A stretch of 64,000 nucleotides of DNA from Nageia nagi (lineage: Eukaryota > Pinophyta), in assembly GCA_050084985.1 (NCBI GenBank), contig JBITNC010000001.1:32860001-32924000 (forward strand), given 5' to 3'. Of the stretch, positions 50,300 to 59,643 are shown piece by piece (positions within the stretch are counted from its first letter, which is position 1; each line of letters starts with the position of its first letter). The translations under genes were made by a program, and so were the position numbers. The notes below the pieces were generated by a model, which searched no databases, was not told the DNA's origin, and worked only from the letters and a program-made list of their open reading frames with translations.

Positions 50300-51206
50300 T
50301 GTCTATCTTAAAACCCTTTAATAGGTTACCCATGTTTTCCTTAGTTATATACCATTAGTTCCCTTGGTGTTTGATGTGAATACTACACCAACACTCCTTG
50401 TAATCTTATCTTTCCTCATGGTAGCTCTAAAATAATTTTTACATAAGGTTTGGATATCATAAAAAATAACATAGAATATATCCCCTCCTAACATTATATT
50501 CAAGGCATCCAAACATTCCTCCAACATTATTTTCAAAAATATCACTTTCAACCTCTTAGCATTCATCTTTGAGTGTTGTGGCCTCTTAAGGTTGAATAGA
50601 AATCTATCTAAGTAATCCTCTAGAGTATTCACTTATTTTTATTGCATCCTCAATACTTCATCCTTTATTTCTCTTCCCCTACAATAATCTTGATATTTTT
50701 TTAAAAATTCCTTCTCCATTGCATCCCAGGTTGAGATATCTTTATTTTCTAATCCCATGAACCACCTTATAGCCTAACATTTTAGAGTTTCACAAAATAA
50801 CTAAATCTTTTGTAAATTTATCTTATAGTCATAACTATGGAATAACATATTAAACTCAAATAAGAACACATTAGGTTCTTCACTGGCTCTACCATTAAAC
50901 CTAGGAATCACAACATGAGGATTACTTTTCATTTTAGTTTCCCCTATTGTTTCCCTAATGGGAAATTTAAAGGTAACCTACACTTGAAATTCTTCCTCCA
51001 TATTTTTGGAATTTAACCATGTTTCTTCCCATTCATCTCTTTGCTCTTTGAAATTTGATGGCTCAGCTTGCTCAAAGGTTTCTCCTATGTAAATGCATAT
51101 GATTCTCTTTTAGGAGTACATGGTGAGTGTATAAATTTAGGTTGCTCATATATTATGGGATTCTTTTTATATACTTTTTTAGTGCACACTAGTATATATT
51201 GTGCCA
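50300..51206 (-). pseudogene. Athila-like gag
   Basis: A likely start MAQYILVCTKKVY lies at about 51206, only 30 bases from the nested insertion. Then come NPHVVIPRFNGRASEEPNVF, FCETLKC, WFMGLENKDISTWDAMEKEF and LKKYQDY. The open frame 50632-50345 follows (NTLEDYLDRFLFNLKRPQHS, KVIFLKIMLEECLDALNIML, IQTLCKNYFRA). This is the standard retrotransposon gag course in Athila elements. TAG and TAA stops and one or two frame changes. Confidence 0.8.
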
Positions 51207-51236
51207 TAGGTCCTTTTCCACTACTTTGATTATTAA

Positions 51237-52153
51237 TGTTTACAAATAAAATTGAGCATGCAAATAAATAAACAGGCAAATATCTACAAACTCAATGTTA
51301 TCTGTATTTAAGCTATAGATAGCGATTTATTCTAGATAACAATAAACAACATAACCAATTCAGAAATGTAATTGTACCAACCAAGACTGTAATTTATGTA
51401 CTTACCTCATGGAACGTACCTGACAATGAAAGATGCAGATATTAGCGATGTACTGATGATGAGCTACCTTTCCAACAGCATCGTGACCTATAAGGATGCC
51501 AAAAGAGGACCGCGGGCAGTCTGTTTCAGTGGTATAAGAGCACTAACGGTGTTCTTCCGTTCACAAAGGAGCACCAATGGCCTTAGTTTGATAACTTTGA
51601 CCTCTCAGTTAGGTCCAGATCTTCAGTATAGATATCTCAGATAGTAGTATAATATCAAAATTGATCGCAGATGTCAGGAGAGCTCGTGTAAGGAAGCACA
51701 CAAACCACAACCTTGTAGGTGGTAACAAGAGATACCTTAAGGGGTAACCACTTACAAGACCATATGTGGGATCATGTGTATCCTTGTTATCGTGGACTTA
51801 CTATTAGATCCCTTATTTATATAGATAATAGATAATACCGCCCATAAGTCAGCGTGCATCCACATAAATAAGGTTAATTCATAAGATTTAAGATAAACAC
51901 ATTAATAAACAAGATAATTCATGCAATACTCAAGATAAACCATGCAATATTCAAGATAACCCATGCAATATTTAAGATAACCCATGCAATATTCAAGATA
52001 ACCCATGCAATATTCAAGATAACCCATGCAATATTCATATTCAAGCCAAACATTGATATTATCACTTTAGTACATTCAAGGCATATATTTAGGCCAAGCA
52101 TATTTCATTAATTTATTGATTTAAAAACATAAATTCATTTTTATGTGTTAACA
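51237..52153 (-). repeat. 3' LTR of the LARD-like element
   Basis: 917 bp, near-identical to 60934-61845. It contains a 21-bp minisatellite (51905-52045). Confidence 0.95.
51905..52045. repeat. 21-bp minisatellite in the LTR
   Basis: About six copies of CAAGATAACCCATGCAATATT with small changes. Because 21 is a multiple of three, it gives a false repeated peptide on the minus strand. The other LTR copy (61610-61730) has lost a few bases in three units. Confidence 0.92.
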
Positions 52154-52168
52154 GATGCCCCACTTTGG
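52154..52168 (-). promoter_or_regulatory. Polypurine tract of the LARD-like element
   Basis: Minus strand CCAAAGTGGGGCATC directly before the TGTTAA of the 3' LTR. Confidence 0.8.
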
Positions 52169-52489
52169 ATGTGAAATCGAAAGAAACATGAGGTGACTTG
52201 AGATTTTGCATTCAAAGTAAAAACACAATATCATAGCAAACAATTTTGATAAGCAATGATAAACATTAACCATTCTAAACTTAAACAACATCAGGATAAA
52301 GCTAGATATAGGTTGAGAAAACTCCCTTTTGATATTACCTTAGGCATGCATGCCCCTTGCATTTTGTTGTAGGAGGTGATAGCCTGATATGTCTGATAAT
52401 CTGATAATCTTGCTGCAATGTTGATGACCCATGATGACAAACTTGACAACACATATGACAATGATCGAACAGATGACTTGACCACACAT

Positions 52490-52660
52490 GTCGACCAGAT
52501 GACAACTTGACAAGACCACATCATAAGACAAAACATGACAACACATGACAACACACATGACCAACTCACAAGATAAGACATGATAACACACATGATCAAC
52601 TCACAAGACAAGACATGGTAACACACATGACAACACATGATAACCATAACCACACATAGG
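52490..52660. repeat. Short degenerate repeats of the ACATGACAACACA type
   Basis: Repeated ACACATGA and CAACTCACAAGA blocks lead into the larger array. Minus-strand frames here are repeat translations. Confidence 0.75.
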
Positions 52661-52661
52661 G

Positions 52662-53240
52662 GAGAGCTAAGTTCCACACAACTGAGCCTTCACACCAAGA
52701 GGTGTACTCCAGTTGCATAAGAACCAAACTCTGTAAAATAATGATAAGCTGATATGTGAGAGCTAAGTTCCACACAACTAAGCCTTCACACCAAGAGGTG
52801 TACTCTAGTTGCATAAGAACTGAACTCTGCAAAACAAGTGATAAGCTGATATGTGAGAGCTAAGTTCCACACAACTGAGCCTTCGCACCAAGAGGTGTAC
52901 TCCAATTGCATAAGAACCAAACTCTACAAAACAAGTGATAAGCTGATATATGAGAGCTAAGTTCCACACAACTGAGCCTTCACACCAAGAGGTGTACTCC
53001 AATTGCATAAGAACCAAACTCTACAAAATAAGTGATAAGCTGATATGTGAGAGCTAAGTTCCACACAACTGAGCCTTCGCACCAAGAGGTGTACTCCAGT
53101 TGCATAAGAACCGAACTCCGCAAAACAAGTGATAAGCTGATGGGGGAGAGCTAAGTTCCACACAACTAAGCCTTCGCACAAAGAAGTATACTGTAGTTGC
53201 ATAAGAACTGAACTCCACAAAATAAGTGATAAACTGATGA
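52662..53240. repeat. Tandem array, six units of 96-97 bp
   Basis: GAGAGCTAAGTTCCACACAA recurs at 52662, 52758, 52855, 52952, 53049 and 53146, a constant spacing of 96-97 bp. The sixth unit is the most diverged and its end fades into the 41-bp array. The array lies where the 3' untranslated region of the minus-strand element should be. Confidence 0.95.
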
Positions 53241-53912
53241 AGCTGACACTCCACCAAGAGGCATGATAAAGTGATAATGGGAGTTGGAACTCCACTCATA
53301 AGCATGATAAGTAGATATCAGGAGCTGAAACTCCACTCATAGGTACATGATAAGTTGATAATGGGAGCTGGAACTCCACTCATAAGCATGATAAGCTGAT
53401 AATGGGAGCTAGAACTCCACTCATAAGCATGATAAGCTGATCACGGGAGCTGGGACTCCACTCATAGGCACATGATAAGCTGATAATGGGAGCTGGACTC
53501 CACTCATAAGCATGATAAGCTGATCACAAGAGCTGGGACTCCACTCATAGGCACATGATAAGCTGATAATGGGAGCTAGAACTCCGCTCATAAACACATG
53601 ATAAGCTGATAATGGGAGCTGGAACTCCACTCACAAGCATGATAATTTGACCATGGGAGCTAGGACTCCACTCATAAGCATGATAATCTGACCATAGGAG
53701 ATGAGACTCCACTCACAAGCATGATAATCTGACCATGGGAGTTGGGACTCCACTCACAAGCATGATAATCTGACCATGGGAGCTAAGACTCCACTCACAA
53801 GCATGATAATCTGACCACAGGAGCTAGGACTCCACTCACACATGATAATCTGACCAAAAGGAGTTGGGACTCCACTCACAAGCATGATAATCTGACCACA
53901 GGAGCTGGGACT

Positions 53913-54039
53913 TGTTAGAAACCTAATCCTTAGGGATTAAGGTAATTTATGATCATTAATAGTTTTAGGTGTGTGAGTATGAATGTATTTATATGAGATC
54001 AAGTTAATACAATATTTGGCTTTTGGAGTTTCTCCTTCA
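53913..54039 (+). repeat. 5' LTR of the TRIM-like element
   Basis: 127 bp, TGTTAGAAACC to CTCCTTCA. Confidence 0.96.
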
Positions 54040-54041
54040 AG

Positions 54042-54053
54042 TGGTATCAGAGC
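54042..54053 (+). promoter_or_regulatory. Primer-binding site, initiator tRNA-Met
   Basis: TGGTATCAGAGC, exact, two bases after the LTR. Confidence 0.96.
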
Positions 54054-54735
54054 CTTGTTGGAGAAGATCTGGAGAACTCCATTGCCCACCCTCCATAGAT
54101 GAGGGTTTGAAGGTTTTTGTGGGTTCATAGTTTCAGCTGTGGTTATGAAGATTTGAATCTATTATGGGGATTTGAATCTATTGAAGAGAGGTAGAGGACT
54201 GCCCTAGAGATGTGAATGATGGCCAGAGGAACCATGAGAGAAGATCATGCAGAGAAAGGGATGTTGGAGTGCATCTCCTTGCATGGATCATGAGAAGAGC
54301 CTGTGTGGAGAAAGGGGTGTGTCTTGGACAGCACCTCCCCACATGGAGCCTGAGGAAGAGAAGAGAATGCCTCATAGAGGAGGCATCACATAGTTGAAAG
54401 CTAAGAATGCAGCCCTGGGCGGAGAATGAGGTCAGGCAGCATGACCCAAAAATAGTGAAGGAAACCCACGCACAGCAGAAAAGAGGAGGTACGCTATGTG
54501 GAGGAGAAGGAGACATTCGCTACATGAGGAGATGTGAAGGCAGAGCAGAGGAGAAACATTTCGTGGTCTGTAGCTCATGGGTGTGTGAAGCTAGAAGATG
54601 TGAAGGAGAAACCATTTACGTGGTCTGTAGCTTGCTGGTCTGAAGCTGCTCACAGAGGTGCGTTGCTCACGCGGAGGAGGAGTAGAAGATGTTCGTGTGA
54701 CTTTCATGATGGAAGTCCAACATGCGGAAGTAGCA
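54054..54735 (+). other. TRIM-like element interior, origin unknown
   Basis: Higher GC than the region. Short open frames occur on both strands but none has recognisable motifs. Repeated words (CGTGGTCTGTAGC at about 54570 and 54620) suggest a small internal duplication. Could hold further captured sequence too decayed to name. Confidence 0.5.
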
Positions 54736-54890
54736 CTGGTATTAGGGGGTGAGGTCGCCCTGTGGTCTGAACAGGTAGATGAAACCATTTTGGATGGTCT
54801 AGTGTGGCCTCGAGCTTCTGCCCTGGTAGAGTTGTTGTGGTCAGGCAACAGATATCCATTACCATCGAAGGAAAAGAGATATGCAGAAGT
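54736..54890 (+). pseudogene. Captured fragment of a plant beta-hexosaminidase (GH20)
   Basis: Plant beta-hexosaminidases remove N-acetylhexosamine ends from N-glycans in vacuole or apoplast. The plus frame beginning at 54658 reads [20 protein letters not shown], then [15 protein letters not shown] and KRYAE. This is the conserved C-terminal part of the GH20 barrel, where tryptophans line the active site. Similarity starts near 54736 and stops after KRYAE (about 54890), followed by a TAG at 54901. About 50 of some 500 residues are present, without an intron, so the source may have been spliced RNA or a single exon. No function is expected from this fragment. Confidence 0.85.
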
Positions 54891-55190
54891 GATACAATTT
54901 TAGACATTCTACCATTGCAAGTTCTGTTGCCATGCAAGCGTAATCTGCTGATGCAAGGGAACGAGCAGAGAGGCAAGCTGCAGGAGCCCAAGTTGGTCAC
55001 ACCGCAGTCGTCATGGTCCCGAACTAGGCAAATTGATGCTCCTTCAGATTTGTCCGATCCAAACTTGGACTGAAGCAGATAGAGGAGGAACTGAGTGCCA
55101 ATTCCTTCTGAAAGAATGCTCATTCAATTATTTAGGTGATGTGTTTACCACCAAATGGAGAGAATTGTCGACACCGCCATGAGCGGGTGA
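54891..55190 (+). other. TRIM-like element interior between the two captured fragments
   Basis: An 89-codon plus frame (54804-55073) and a 139-codon minus frame (54704-55123) overlap here. Neither shows a known motif; both may be chance frames in GC-richer DNA. Confidence 0.45.
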
Positions 55191-55325
55191 GAAAAAGAAG
55201 GCCAAGGATCTACCCACCAAGGACATCACAGGTAGCTGTGACCCCTATGTCGAGGTTCGGTTGGGAAACTACAAGGGCACCACCAAGCACTTCAAGAAGA
55301 AGAGCAACCTAGAATGCACATAAGA
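55191..55325 (+). pseudogene. Captured fragment of an MCTP/FTIP-type C2 domain
   Basis: MCTP proteins (multiple C2 domains and transmembrane regions, including FTIP1 and QUIRKY in Arabidopsis) act at plasmodesmata and ER-plasma membrane contacts. The plus frame reads KKAKDLPTKDITGSCDPYVE, VRLGNYKGTTKHFKKKSNLE, then a TAA. KAKDLP..DITGSCDPYVEV (quoted in part) with LGNYKGTT is the hallmark of an MCTP C2 domain: the aspartates of the first calcium loop and the following strand. The family continues with PEWNQVF; here it ends in ECT and a stop, so the copy is cut within the domain. About 43 codons remain. Confidence 0.87.
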
Positions 55326-55886
55326 GAGAGTGGCATCACGTAAAGCGGTTTGTTTGAACTGGGCCAGGAAATTCTGAGGGCAGTTTTTCAGTCAATGATA
55401 CCAATAACAGTGTTGGATCTACCGTGCTAGAAAGTTTGTCGATGATGTGGAGTGAGGAAGAATGCCACGTGGGATCAATGAAGCCCTTGCCACTGTTTGA
55501 GGAGGATAACGGTGGGGATGACAGTGGGGTTCAGTCCAGAACAGAGTGCCAGACATGGTAGTTGGGAACCGTCCTGACACCGTAATGCTACTGTTGGGTT
55601 CAGCATAACTGATGAACACCTGACACACCCCTGACATGTGCCAGACAAGTTGGGTGATGTGGAGCGTTACATGGTGCAAAGACCAGATAGACTAGCTCCA
55701 AATGAGCTCCAAAAATGAGCTCCAAAAATGAGCTCCAGAGACGAGCTCCAGAAATGAGCTCCAAAGACGAGCTCCAAAAAGTGTCAAGCTCCAGAAAAGG
55801 CTCCTGAAAAAGCTCCAGCTCCATAAAAGGCTACACACCTAAAGGCATATTTGTATTCTTAATCCCTTGCAGATTAAAGGAGGGAA
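55326..55886 (+). other. TRIM-like element interior, 3' part
   Basis: A plus frame of about 60 codons (55375-55560: VNDTNNSVGSTVLESLSMMW, ending CQTW and TAG) looks coding-like but is not recognised; it may be a third captured fragment. From 55690 to 55830 short repeats of the type GAGCTCCAAAAAT run about ten times. The purine tract AGATTAAAGGAGGGAA (55871-55886) abuts the 3' LTR. Confidence 0.55.
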
Positions 55887-56013
55887 TGTTGGAAACCTAA
55901 TCCTTAGGGATTAAGGTAATTTATGATCATTAATAGTTTTAGGTGTGTGAGTATGAATGTATTTATATGAGATCAAGTTAATACAATATTTGGCTTTTGG
56001 AGTTTCTCCTTCA
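55887..56013 (+). repeat. 3' LTR of the TRIM-like element
   Basis: 127 bp, TGTTGGAAACC to CTCCTTCA, one difference from the 5' copy. Confidence 0.96.
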
Positions 56014-56670
56014 GGACTCCACTCACAAGCATGATAATCTGACCACAAGAGCTAGGAATCCACTCACAAGCATGATAATCTAACCACAGGAGTTAAGACT
56101 CCACTCATAAGCATGATAATCTAACCACAGGAGCTGGGACTCCACTCACAAGCATGATAATCTGACCATGGGAGTTGAGACTCCACTCATAAGCATGATA
56201 ATCTGACCATGGGAGCTGGGACTACACTCACAAGCATGATAATCTAACCATGGGAGCTGGGACTCCACTCACAAGCATGATAATCTGACCACAGGAGCTG
56301 GGACTCCACTCACAAGCATGATAATCTGACCATGGGAGCTGGGACTCCACTCATAAGCATGATAATCTGATTATTCAAAGTAATATTCTCCTAGATATAA
56401 TGTTGATCAAACACCTATGATGTACCCATTATACTTAGATAAATTGATTTTCTGGATAAAGGAACATGGGTGGTCCTTTCTCATCGATTTAGAATGCCGG
56501 TGGTCTTAACTAAGACCATGGGCGATCCTTTTCTTGAAGATTCTTCAAAAATTATGAAAATTAGGTCCCTACGAATCACCCCTAGATTCCAGATTAATGC
56601 CTAATTGATTGTCTACATGTACCAAATGCTCAAATCAAAATTTGTCTTGAAGTGTGTGCCCTAACCTTTT

Positions 56671-56678
56671 TATAAAAG
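56671..56678 (+). promoter_or_regulatory. TATA box of the PMD gene
   Basis: TATAAAAG inside CTTTTTATAAAAGGGGGC, about 150 bases before the predicted start codon. The 56381-56670 interval has no gene and would be the proximal promoter. Transcription would start near 56703. Confidence 0.6.
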
Positions 56679-56823
56679 GGGGCCCACCCTTTCTCATTTG
56701 TTCACCCTGTCATTTTCATAGCTGAGAGCATCCTAGAGTTTGAGAGGCTGATTCAAAGAAGTTTAGCTGGTGCTTTTGTCACTATCGCTAGGTGATTCTT
56801 CTTGTATTGCTTTGCTACATGCT

Positions 56824-59051
56824 ATGGCCCTACCTATCACACACCGAGAGGGACACAGAGCTGCCTTGGTGGCTGATTCTCCTGTTGGTCATTAGGTACA
56901 TTACATCTCCTAGCTTTTCCTTGCTATGCTTTTACTTATTTTCAGATTTTAGCTACCTTTTCATTAGTTTTCTGAATTGCCCCTAGGGTTTTACTGTTGC
57001 ATACCCTAGCCCTTCATTTTTCTCTTTTTACTCTATTTTTTGAACTTCTGGTACCATGGCTACATTATGCTTACTTGTACGAACCTGCACCCTAGATTTT
57101 GTCACCCTTATTCATGGAAACAGGACTGCTAGCAATCCTTTCTGCCCTAGTTTAGACCGTGGTGGTCCTTTTCACCTGATCTAGATCGTGGGTGGTCCTT
57201 TTCACCAGTACTATTTTTGCTATTCTATGTTTTATACCTTGACACTAACTTGTATTTTGTCATTCTTTTCTTGTAGAACCGTGCATACCTCATGCAACCA
57301 TCCAACAAGAGTGCTGCTTTCACCACTGCCCAACAGTGGCCACAAACTAACACAGCCCTTGCATTTGCTAACTATGTGTTTCATGACCACAACATGCTTA
57401 CAGCTTTAATGGAGAGGTGGGATCCAAACTCCAACACCTTTCACCTTCCAACCGGTGAGATTACAGTGACCCTAGAGGATATCTACAGGATCACTAGACT
57501 TCCTATCAGGGGGAAACTAGTGAACATGATTCCTGTCCTGAGCTTGGAATAGGCAGAGGTATGGGCTACATGGTTGATGGGACCAGACGAAGTAAATCAC
57601 AGGAAGAGAGGTGTGTCCCTAGTGAGACATGTGACAGAGGATCCTCCAGCACGGGGTGACTTGCAGATGAGGCTCCTCATTGCCTGCCTTCTAGATGCTA
57701 TTATCTATCCAAATAAGAGCAGTGAGACCTTCCCAGTGGGTATGATTCCTATCATTCAGGACATGGTTATACACAGACAGTGATATGCATGGTGCCCCGC
57801 AATACTGGCACAACTTTATCATGACCTCCATAGCTTTGCAGAGGTGGAGAGAGGGGGGAGATAGGTGGCTCATTCTATGATACTATAGGTGTGGGCCTAT
57901 GAACATATCACTATTTCTAGACTGACAATACTACCCCTAGACTAGCCGTATGATGCACCCACCTGGTAATGGTGGGTGACGATAGAGGTACCAGACTTCC
58001 CTAACATAGACCTAGAGGGATGGCATGTGCGACTTGACCTACTACAGGAGGCACAGATCTACTGGTGTCCTTATCAGGGAGGTGTACCAGAGTGGGAGGA
58101 AGACCTATAGGAGATGACGTGGGTGAGACACCCTACCTACCTACAGGCATGTAGGGCACTAGTGGAGTTGTACAGGCTAGAGCAGGTACTTCGTCAGTTT
58201 AGCCTCCAGTAGGGTATACTAGATGATTGCAGGATAGTGGTGTGCTACTATTGTAGCAGGCACCTCCCAGAGGATTATGAGCTAGTACTGGACTAGGACT
58301 CAGACTGAGAGTCCCCCAGTGAGGACTCCAACTATGATGTCGATGATGACATAGATGGACCTGATCACACAGAGGACTACCCAGACTGGTGGAGGACATG
58401 CCATCCTCACCACATAGGCATTCACGATGCTGACACAGGTGACTATGCATGGGAGGATGAGGACATAGGAGACATAAAGATCGGATGGGACACTCCCTTC
58501 ACCATGGGAGGATGGGGAGGAGAGAGTAGCTCTACATATGCTCGTGACACATCTCTAGATGCAGGTCATGACGATAATGAGGAGATCGATCCAGACCAGG
58601 ATGAATATGAACCTGAGTATAAGATGGAATCAGACTGGGAGGATGAAGACTACGATGAGGATGATGATGGTAACCTATTTTCTCTTTTACTTTGCTTTGA
58701 CTTTCTATTTTTCATAATATGCAAGGAACTAACATGATATGTTTATGCTATATCACAGATCCTGAGGTTGAGATGGCTAAGCTGTGTGGCCAAATCGGTC
58801 AGAAGGATGAGGAGATTAGAGAACTATAGAGTCATCTACAGTTTGGAGGAGATTATGCTAGTATCTATCAGGACTTATAGGTAGCCAACAAGGAAATCAA
58901 GGTCCTCTATGAGCAACTTCGCCAAGCTGAGAGATAGATCGGTGAGGAGAAGGCATGCATAGAGAAGTACAAGGCACGGTGCAGGGGTGGCACATCTAGC
59001 AGGGCTACTAGTTCTAGTGTAGGGGGTGGGGGGTCTAGTAGGAGATTTTAA
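56824..59051 (+). pseudogene. Plant mobile domain (PMD) protein gene, three exons, with in-frame stops
   Basis: PMD proteins include Arabidopsis MAIN and MAIL1 and many transposon-borne members. Exon 1 56824-56895 (MALPITHREGHRAALVADSP), intron 56896-57276 (GT-AG, acceptor TTCTTGTAG), exon 2 57277-58669, intron 58670-58758 (GT-AG), exon 3 58759-59051. Phases fit at both junctions. The PMD core is in exon 2: ALMERWDPNSNTFHLPTGEI, TVTLEDIYRITRLPIRGK. Exon 2 ends very acidic (DWEDEDYDEDDD). Exon 3 gives a coiled coil (LCGQIGQKDEEIREL, NKEIKVLYEQLRQAE) and a serine/glycine tail. The whole reading has 14 in-frame stops (11 TAG, 2 TGA, 1 TAA) but no frameshift over about 586 codons. It lies antisense to the gag of its carrier element. 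Confidence 0.85.
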
Positions 59052-59144
59052 ATCATTCTATGTAATCTCATCTAGTTTGCATTGTAAACAAAAACATTTT
59101 GATCATGATATATATAAAACACAAACTTTGGTACCTGATTTGTT

Positions 59145-59540
59145 CTTTGTACATGTACTTGTGATACGTGAATTTGATGTTTCATGATCCTTGAGAATGA
59201 ACACCAATGATATGACCTAAAATTCTGACCTTTCATGTTGTGAACGTACTTGGAATCTTTTGCTTTCCTCTATTTTCCCCTAAAAGAGCACCATTGGCGA
59301 TCTTTTTCTCACGAAATACAACACCGATGCTCCTTATTTGCTCTTGTACATGTGCTTGTGATACATTAATTTGATGTTCCATGATCTTTAAAAATGAACA
59401 TCAATGACACGACCTAAAATTCTAACTTCCCATGCTACGGGAGTAATTAGTACCTTTTGCTTTCCTCTATTTTTCCCCTGAAAGAGCATCGTTGACGATC
59501 CTTTTCTCATGAAATACAACATTGACGCTCCTGTTATGAC
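59145..59540. repeat. Tandem duplication, two units of about 197 bp
   Basis: TTGTACATGTRCTTGTGATAC opens both copies (59148 and 59344), and TTTTGCTTTCCTCTATTTT recurs inside both. It lies between the 3' end of the PMD gene and the 3' end of gag, two convergent coding regions. A pyrimidine run (CTT repeats and T11) follows at 59605-59632. Confidence 0.88.
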
Positions 59541-59643
59541 TTCATGAAACCTCCTAATCTCTTGACCCTGACGTCTGTTAGAGACCTGAACCAACTGCTA
59601 GCTTTTTTCTTCTTCTTCTTCTTTTTTTTTTACATATTTTGAT

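Larger units (their letters stand above)
53913..56013 (+). mobile_element. Small non-autonomous LTR element (TRIM-like) carrying host gene fragments
   Basis: LTRs 53913-54039 and 55887-56013 are 127 bp each and differ only at the fifth base (A or G). GGACT stands on both sides (53908-53912, 56014-56018). An exact initiator tRNA-Met primer site follows the 5' LTR and a purine tract precedes the 3' LTR. No gag or pol is present. The interior is clearly more GC-rich than the surroundings and contains two fragments of unrelated host genes on the plus strand (GH20 and C2). The near-perfect LTR match means a very recent insertion. TRIMs are usually shorter, so the cargo accounts for the excess length. 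Confidence 0.95.
53260..56380. repeat. Tandem array of about 41-bp units, split by an inserted element
   Basis: Units with core GGAGCTGGGACTCCACTCA and GCATGATAATCTGACCA repeat about 16 times to 53912 and about 9 times from 56014 to 56380. The 2.1-kb element at 53913-56013 inserted inside one unit, and its duplication GGACT is part of the unit. Early units read GATAAGCTGATAAT and later ones GATAATCTGACCAT, showing two subfamilies. Confidence 0.93.

Noticed and set aside
51919-52101. 60-codon minus frame with a repeated NIAWVIL peptide
   Set aside because: Product of a 21-bp minisatellite inside the LTR.
52291-53630. Several minus-strand open frames of 63-128 codons with repeated peptides
   Set aside because: They are translations of the tandem arrays and lose frame wherever unit length changes.
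54178-55123. Longer minus-strand frames in the TRIM-like element
   Set aside because: They are complements of the sense-strand GH20 region and of GC-richer filler; no recognisable motif.
52662-56380. CRISPR-like regular repeats
   Set aside because: Units of 97 and 41 bp are contiguous with no unique spacers, vary gradually and lie in a plant LTR element; they are ordinary tandem arrays.
56819-56986. ATG at 56819 as PMD start, giving a hydrophobic 50-plus codon frame
   Set aside because: Its frame does not join exon 2; the ATG at 56824 gives 24 codons ending at a GT donor in the right phase.
56824-59051. TAG read as an amino acid (altered genetic code)
   Set aside because: Neighbouring frames end normally at TAG and TAA, other decayed elements show the same excess, and C-to-T decay explains it.
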